From the NCBI GenBank assembly GCA_012744295.1, contig JAAYIB010000031.1, forward strand, positions 1 through 10,107: a stretch of 10,107 nucleotides of DNA, given 5' to 3'. The translations under genes were made by a program, and so were the position numbers. Shown here in pieces: positions 6,288-10,107 of this stretch. Under the pieces are notes generated by a model. The model was not told the origin of the DNA. It saw only the letters and a program-made list of their open reading frames with translations, and searched no databases. Each line of letters begins with the position of its first letter. Position 1 is the stretch's first letter. The stretch is from Acholeplasmataceae bacterium (GTDB lineage: Bacteria > Bacillota > Negativicutes > Acidaminococcales > Acidaminococcaceae).

Positions 6288-8297
6288 TTATGACGCAGGC
6301 TTGACGCCTATCGTCCTGGCTTTTCTTTTTTGCATAACGATAATAAAGGCCAGAACGGCCAACCCGATCATGTCGGTAATGATACCGCTCTTAATCAGAC
6401 AAAGTGCTCCTGCAGCCGCAATGATGCGGTTCAGGAAACTAAGGCGTGCATAAATGTAGCCCTCGGTAGCCATGGCTATCAGAAAAACACCGAGGCTGGC
6501 AGACAGCGCCGTCCAGACACCTTCCAACAAAGTTGTGTCAATCAACATTAACTTGGGAGAATAAACAAACATGAAGGGCACGATAAAGCCCGCAATCGAA
6601 AGCTTTACGGACTGAATGCCGGTTTTCATGGGATCGCCGCCGGACAACCCCGCTGCGGCAAAGGAGGCCAGTGCCACTGGAGGCGTTATGTTTGCAAACA
6701 TCGCAAAATAGAAGGAGAACATATGTGCCGCGGACGGTGGTATGCCAAGTTCGGCCAAGGCAGGAGCCGCGATGGTTGCGGTTATGATGTAGGCCGGAAT
6801 CGAGGGCAGTCCCATGCCCAGAATCATGCAGGTAATCATGGTGAAGATAAGTGTGAACAACAAGCTTTGCTCGCCGATGGAAATGATGGTGTTGGCAATT
6901 GTCAGGCCAAAACCGGTTTTTGACGAGACGCCTATGATAATACCGACACAGGCGCAGGCGATGGCGACGGAAACCGTTTGTTTCGCGCCATCAGCTAAGG
7001 AATCAACAACATCCTTGAAGCTCATTCTTGTGGAAGCCTTGAATTGGGAAACAATAATTGTCACGATGATTGATAAAAAGGCCGAATTAATAACGGTTCT
7101 GCCGGAGAAAAACAACATATAAAGCAAAAATAGTATGGGCAGAAACAAATGCCCCTTGTCTTTAACTACTACGCCAAATTTCGGCAGCTTGTCCTTCGTG
7201 AGTCCTACAAGGCCATCCTTGGAGGCACGGAGCTGGATTTGAATCATAATGCCGAGGTAATACAGCAATGCCGGTACCGCGGCCCAAACAACGATGCTCG
7301 AATACTCGACACCTAACATTTCCGCCATGATAAAAGCCGCTGCACCCATAATCGGAGGAAGCAGCTGGCCTCCGACGGAAGCCGACGATTCAACGGCTCC
7401 GGCAAATTCTTTGGAATAGCCGGTCTTTTTCATCAAAGGAATTGTAAAAGCACCGGTTGTAACAACGTTCGCAATTGCGGAGCCGTTGATTGATCCAAGG
7501 AAACCGGAAGCTATTACTGAAACCTTAGCAGGTCCGCCTTTTGAACTGCCGGCTAAAGAAAGTGCCAAATCGTTAAAGAATTGTCCCATGCCGCACTTAT
7601 TCATGACACAGCCGAACATTATGAACAAAAAGATATAGCTTGCGGCAACGCTGACAGAAGTTCCGTAAATACCTTCCGTATTGGCAAAAAAATGATTGGA
7701 AAGAGCTGTCCAGTCATAACCACGGTGCGCAAATATTCCCGGCATATCGCGTCCAAACAGGCCGTAAGCAATAAAGGTCATGCTTAAGATTGGAAGTGCC
7801 CAACCTGTCACACGCCTTGATGCTTCAAGCACAAGTACAACAAGCAAGGTCGAAATCACCATGTCGGTTTCGCTGGCTCTGCCGGCACGTTCTACAACGC
7901 CGAGGTAGTCAGTCCAGACGTAAAACGGTACGGCGCAAGATAATGTGACAAATATCCAATCATACCAGGCAACACTTTTATTGCTGGCCTTGGGTGAAAA
8001 CGGATACATGATGAACGCCATCGAAAGCATCATGGCTACGTGCAGCGAACGATGCTTCAAAGTTACGGGCGGTCCGAAGAAAGCTGTATACAGATGATAG
8101 CAGGAAACTACAACAGCTATCAGGTAGAGCAGTTTTTTCATCTTGTCGCTGGAAAAAATTCTGGTAGCGGACTCCTTGTCTAACTTTCTGACAATCTCTT
8201 CTGATTTTTCTACAAGCTCGCTGTCCCCTTCAAAACCGATAGTCTCCTTAACTTCTTCGGAGGTTGACTGCTCTGTCTTATTGTCTATTTTAGCCAT
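6288..8297 (-). CDS. TRAP transporter permease, fused small (DctQ-like) and large (DctM-like) subunits, TAXI type
   Basis: This inner-membrane permease couples ion flow to uptake of a small organic acid delivered by the TAXI binding protein encoded two genes upstream. The 669-residue length fits the fused class. A charged cytoplasmic N-terminus (residues 1-52) precedes hydrophobic segments starting near 55, 85, 112 and 145 (the DctQ-like part). The DctM-like core follows, with its conserved loops: GSINGSAIANVVTTG (268-282), ASVGGQLLPPIMGAAAF (306-322), GMGLPSIPAYI (494-504) and FYFAMFANITPPVALA (529-544). The start ATG at 8297 has AAAGGAG with a 9-nt spacer. It overlaps the end of the DUF1850 gene by 13 nt in another frame, suggesting translational coupling. 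Substrate unknown; family members are reported for C4-dicarboxylates, glutamate-like and other acids. Confidence 0.95.
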   Translation of the reverse strand: MAKIDNKTEQSTSEEVKETIGFEGDSELVEKSEEIVRKLDKESATRIFSSDKMKKLLYLIAVVVSCYHLYTAFFGPPVTLKHRSLHVAMMLSMAFIMYPFSPKASNKSVAWYDWIFVTLSCAVPFYVWTDYLGVVERAGRASETDMVISTLLVVLVLEASRRVTGWALPILSMTFIAYGLFGRDMPGIFAHRGYDWTALSNHFFANTEGIYGTSVSVAASYIFLFIMFGCVMNKCGMGQFFNDLALSLAGSSKGGPAKVSVIASGFLGSINGSAIANVVTTGAFTIPLMKKTGYSKEFAGAVESSASVGGQLLPPIMGAAAFIMAEMLGVEYSSIVVWAAVPALLYYLGIMIQIQLRASKDGLVGLTKDKLPKFGVVVKDKGHLFLPILFLLYMLFFSGRTVINSAFLSIIVTIIVSQFKASTRMSFKDVVDSLADGAKQTVSVAIACACVGIIIGVSSKTGFGLTIANTIISIGEQSLLFTLIFTMITCMILGMGLPSIPAYIITATIAAPALAELGIPPSAAHMFSFYFAMFANITPPVALASFAAAGLSGGDPMKTGIQSVKLSIAGFIVPFMFVYSPKLMLIDTTLLEGVWTALSASLGVFLIAMATEGYIYARLSFLNRIIAAAGALCLIKSGIITDMIGLAVLAFIIVMQKRKARTIGVKPAS

Positions 8298-8776
8298 TTA
8301 TTAAATCTCCTTTCGACAACAAGCCTTAAGCGGGTATGCTCTGGGAGCATGTCCCCCTTTGAAATCAGCTGCCGATTTAAAATTATCTCCCTGGTGGCAA
8401 AATGGGAATTAAGCCAACTGAACTCCGGAAAAACCTGGCCGATTTCCTCCATGTAGATCATGCCATTTTCTACGCGGCAAACCTTGCCTTTGTTTTCCGG
8501 AATACCTGCTCCGAAGGCAGGAAACGAAATCGAATCCAAAACTATTGTGTTATCGGGCATAATTGTATAGTACTCATTCCACGGAATTTTTTCCCATGAA
8601 TGAATCCAGCCAAAGAAAAGCTTGTCGCCTCCTTTGGCTGGCACTTCAACATAAACCTCGCCGGACTTGTAGTCATAAATGCGCAACACGGTTTGTGCTG
8701 CCCAGTTAAACGTGTAGCCGGCAACAACAAGCACAAGAGCCAGAAAGAATATGGTAATCTCTCTTCGCATCTTCAT
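8285..8776 (-). CDS. DUF1850 domain protein, TRAP-associated
   Basis: A 163-residue protein with one N-terminal hydrophobic segment (about residues 7-24) that could be an uncleaved anchor or signal peptide, placing the rest outside the membrane. The body carries the DUF1850-like stretch GWIHSWEKIPWNEYYTI (56-72) and an aromatic/glycine loop SFPAFGAGIP. The function of the family is not established, but it is repeatedly found between TAXI receptor and fused permease genes, exactly as here: 11 nt after the receptor stop and overlapping the permease start. A role in assembly or receptor-permease contact is only a guess. No good ribosome site precedes the ATG at 8776, so translation may depend on ribosomes finishing the upstream gene; Met3 at 8770 is an alternative start. 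Confidence 0.87.
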   Translation of the reverse strand: MKMRREITIFFLALVLVVAGYTFNWAAQTVLRIYDYKSGEVYVEVPAKGGDKLFFGWIHSWEKIPWNEYYTIMPDNTIVLDSISFPAFGAGIPENKGKVCRVENGMIYMEEIGQVFPEFSWLNSHFATREIILNRQLISKGDMLPEHTRLRLVVERRFNKWLK

Positions 8777-8787
8777 TTCAACAAAAC

Positions 8788-9801
8788 TTACTTGATTCCC
8801 TTTTCATTGTAGAATTTGACAGCGCCGGGATGCAGCTGTACTTTTGTTCCTTTAATGCCGCGCAGTGCCGTTTCCATTTTGATTTCCTTCTTTGCGGTTG
8901 CATGCGAATCGCCGATTGTCTTAAGACCGTCAGCGGAATAAATTCCTGTCAAAAGGTCGTAAACAACATCGTCGGGAAGGTTCTTGCTGACGAGCATAAT
9001 GTTCATAACGGCAGCCGTCGTAGTATCAACGGCAGTACCGTAGGTTTCTTTAGGGATTTTCCATTCTACATAGAAAGGATATTTTGCCATCAACTTTTTC
9101 AAAGGTTCGCCTTCTACCGGAATGAAAACTATTTTCTGAGTGGTTCCGAGTTCCTTGATAGTAGCGTTGCCAAGACCGGATGTAACGAAGGCCGCGTCGC
9201 ATTGGCCATTTTTCATTTGATCGATAGCCTCGCCGTAGGAGAGGTAGTCAACCTTCGAATCCGCATACGTCATTCCATGAGCTTCGTACATCATGCGGGC
9301 ATTGAGTTCAACTCCCGAATTCGGCGCGCCAACGCCTACTTTTTTGCCTTTCAAATCAGAAAACTTTTTTATTCCTGAAGCTTCGGTAGTAACAATCTGA
9401 CACACGTTAGGCCACAATCCCATCATAGAACGCAGGTCTGTTGCAGGTTTTTTGCCTTCATAGGCACCGGAAGCTTCAACAGCCTGTATGACCGAGTCAG
9501 CCATGGCAATTGCCATTTCGCCTTGTCCGGTTAAGATTGCGTTTATGTTTTCGCCGGTCGCACCGGTTGCAGTAGCTGATGTTTTATAACCCATAGAACC
9601 TACAAGTTTGGAGAAGGCACCGCCTATAGGGAAGTAAATACCGCTTGTCGGTCCGGTCAGCACTGTAATGAATTGCTTGCTGCGGTCGACTTTGACAGCC
9701 TTGCCGTCAGACTTTGGGGTTTCCTTAGCTCCGCCACCGCATGCGGCAACAAGGAAGGACATAATCATTACCAAAAGAATCGATAAAACTTTTTTCATCA
9801 T
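8788..9801 (-). CDS. TAXI family TRAP transporter solute-binding lipoprotein
   Basis: This is the extracytoplasmic receptor of the TRAP system. The 337-residue precursor has a lipoprotein signal: basic MMKK, a hydrophobic stretch (5-18) and lipobox LVAAC with acylated Cys21, followed by a short Gly/charged linker. The mature part begins with FITVLTGPTSGIYFPIGGAF (44-63), the TAXI hallmark, followed by ATGATGENINAIL and GKKVGVGAPNSGVELNA, which line the ligand cleft in this family. In a Gram-positive cell it is membrane-anchored outside; in a diderm it faces the periplasm. The start at 9801 has AAAGGAG with a 5-nt spacer; a second ATG directly after (9798) would give an 8-nt spacer and an equally good signal peptide. 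First gene of the transporter operon; ligand unknown. Confidence 0.95.
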   Translation of the reverse strand: MMKKVLSILLVMIMSFLVAACGGGAKETPKSDGKAVKVDRSKQFITVLTGPTSGIYFPIGGAFSKLVGSMGYKTSATATGATGENINAILTGQGEMAIAMADSVIQAVEASGAYEGKKPATDLRSMMGLWPNVCQIVTTEASGIKKFSDLKGKKVGVGAPNSGVELNARMMYEAHGMTYADSKVDYLSYGEAIDQMKNGQCDAAFVTSGLGNATIKELGTTQKIVFIPVEGEPLKKLMAKYPFYVEWKIPKETYGTAVDTTTAAVMNIMLVSKNLPDDVVYDLLTGIYSADGLKTIGDSHATAKKEIKMETALRGIKGTKVQLHPGAVKFYNEKGIK

Positions 9802-9802
9802 C

Positions 9803-9877
9803 TCAGCTCCTTTGAATTTTTGCTAACACCTTACGTTCTTCTTGCCAAAAATCCTTTGCGACCCAACTTTTTAGCAG
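9803..9877 (-). other. Leader with orphan Shine-Dalgarno and possible CTG-initiated 24-codon ORF
   Basis: A full AGGAGG (9884-9889) lies about 82 nt ahead of the TAXI start, with no ATG, GTG or TTG at a usable distance. A CTG 6 nt downstream opens a 24-codon frame ending in TGA one base before the TAXI ATG; the TAXI ribosome site is inside it. It may be a leader peptide, but CTG starts are rare and the sequence could simply be untranslated. Confidence 0.2.
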
Positions 9878-9899
9878 TACTCTCCTCCTTTTTAGAATT

Positions 9900-9908
9900 A
9901 TTATAGCA
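9900..9908 (-). promoter_or_regulatory. Extended -10 promoter of the TAXI-DUF1850-TRAP operon
   Basis: TGCTATAAT combines a perfect TATAAT (9900-9905) with an upstream TG (9907-9908), the extended -10 form. No good -35 is found 16 to 18 nt above, consistent with dependence on the TG extension or on an activator. The expected 5' leader is about 90 nt. Confidence 0.7.
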
Positions 9909-9942
9909 TTAAAAGAGCAATGTTACATCATGTTTTTACAAC

Positions 9943-10001
9943 AAAAAACCGCCCTGTAAAATCAGAATGGTTTTATGCTGCAAGGGATATCTCCAAGGGC
10001 G
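9943..10001 (-). terminator. Weak terminator-like structure upstream of the TAXI promoter
   Basis: CGCCCT (9996-10001) can pair with AGGGCG (9950-9955), followed by G and TTTTTT (9943-9948) on the minus strand. The loop is about 40 nt, which is unusual for an intrinsic terminator; a second CCCT inside the loop offers a tighter alternative. It may end a transcript coming from beyond the right edge. Confidence 0.35.
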
Positions 10002-10107
10002 TTCTTACTGCGCTCGAACCGCTGAGCCGCTATCGCTCCTTCCTCGCTTGCGCCTCATGCGTCCCGGGCCGAGGCCTGTCCGGATAGAAAGCCTCATACA
10101 TAAAAAA
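9996..10107 (-). repeat. GC-rich, hairpin-rich intergenic block, possible dispersed repeat or end of an upstream gene
   Basis: This block is visibly richer in G and C than its AT-rich neighbours. GCCTCAT occurs twice on the plus strand (10052-10058 and 10091-10097) with the inverted GAGGC between them (10071-10075), so two alternative hairpins can form. Two minus-strand frames stay open from the edge: one ends after AQARKERR and the other after SGSAVRAQ; both read as low-complexity basic tails and not as a recognisable domain. No gene, tRNA or IS end is supported. A repeat identity is a guess based on composition and symmetry. Confidence 0.3.

Noticed and set aside
9900..9945. Possible catabolite-repression (cre) or CRP-like palindrome near the TAXI promoter (TGTTACAT...TTTTTACA on the plus strand)
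   Set aside because: It lacks the central CG of cre sites, and the half-sites do not match well enough to claim an operator.
10003..10030. GGTTCGAGC resembling a tRNA T-loop
   Set aside because: Only about 3 bp of stem flank it, and no anticodon arm, acceptor stem or CCA-like end can be built around it.
1..10107. CRISPR arrays, insertion sequences, phage or toxin-antitoxin genes
   Set aside because: No regularly spaced repeats, transposase motifs, terminal inverted repeats or small toxin/antitoxin pairs were found on either strand.

Overview
The window looks like part of a chromosome from an anaerobic or facultative member of the Bacillota. Negativicutes is my best guess, because the window combines a SorC-type CggR glycolytic operon, a preQ1 class I riboswitch, strong AAGGAG-type ribosome binding sites and a TAXI-type TRAP transporter. 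This placement is inference; the window holds no rRNA or other marker gene. All convincing genes lie on the minus strand, so transcription runs from high to low coordinates, and they form three units.

Unit 1 (right, about 9910 to 6238) is a TAXI-type TRAP transporter: a lipoprotein substrate-binding protein, a small DUF1850 protein and a fused DctQM permease. It has an extended -10 promoter at the front and a modest terminator at the end. Unit 2 (about 6200 to 4937) is a queuosine-precursor unit. A near-consensus promoter leads into a preQ1-I aptamer, a switchable antiterminator/terminator, queT (precursor importer), queF (preQ0 to preQ1 reductase) and a strong terminator. Unit 3 (about 4912 to the left edge) is the central glycolytic operon: cggR, gap, a single ORF fusing phosphoglycerate kinase to triosephosphate isomerase, and gpmI, which runs off the left edge. 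A tandem CggR-like operator lies between the likely promoter and cggR.

The units work as follows. CggR would hold the glycolytic operon off until sugar phosphates accumulate. Gap, Pgk-Tpi and GpmI then carry triose phosphates to 2-phosphoglycerate. QueT imports a 7-deazaguanine precursor and QueF makes preQ1, which shuts off the unit through the riboswitch. The TRAP unit imports an unidentified small organic acid driven by an ion gradient.

The points most worth a second look are the in-frame pgk-tpi fusion, which has almost no linker and keeps what looks like the old TIM start codon (GTG) at the joint; the nearly complete preQ1 switch readable in the leader; the CggR operator; an orphan Shine-Dalgarno and possible CTG-started leader ORF ahead of the TAXI gene; and a GC-rich, repeat-like block at the right edge. 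I found no wholly novel system, CRISPR array, insertion sequence, tRNA or rRNA.
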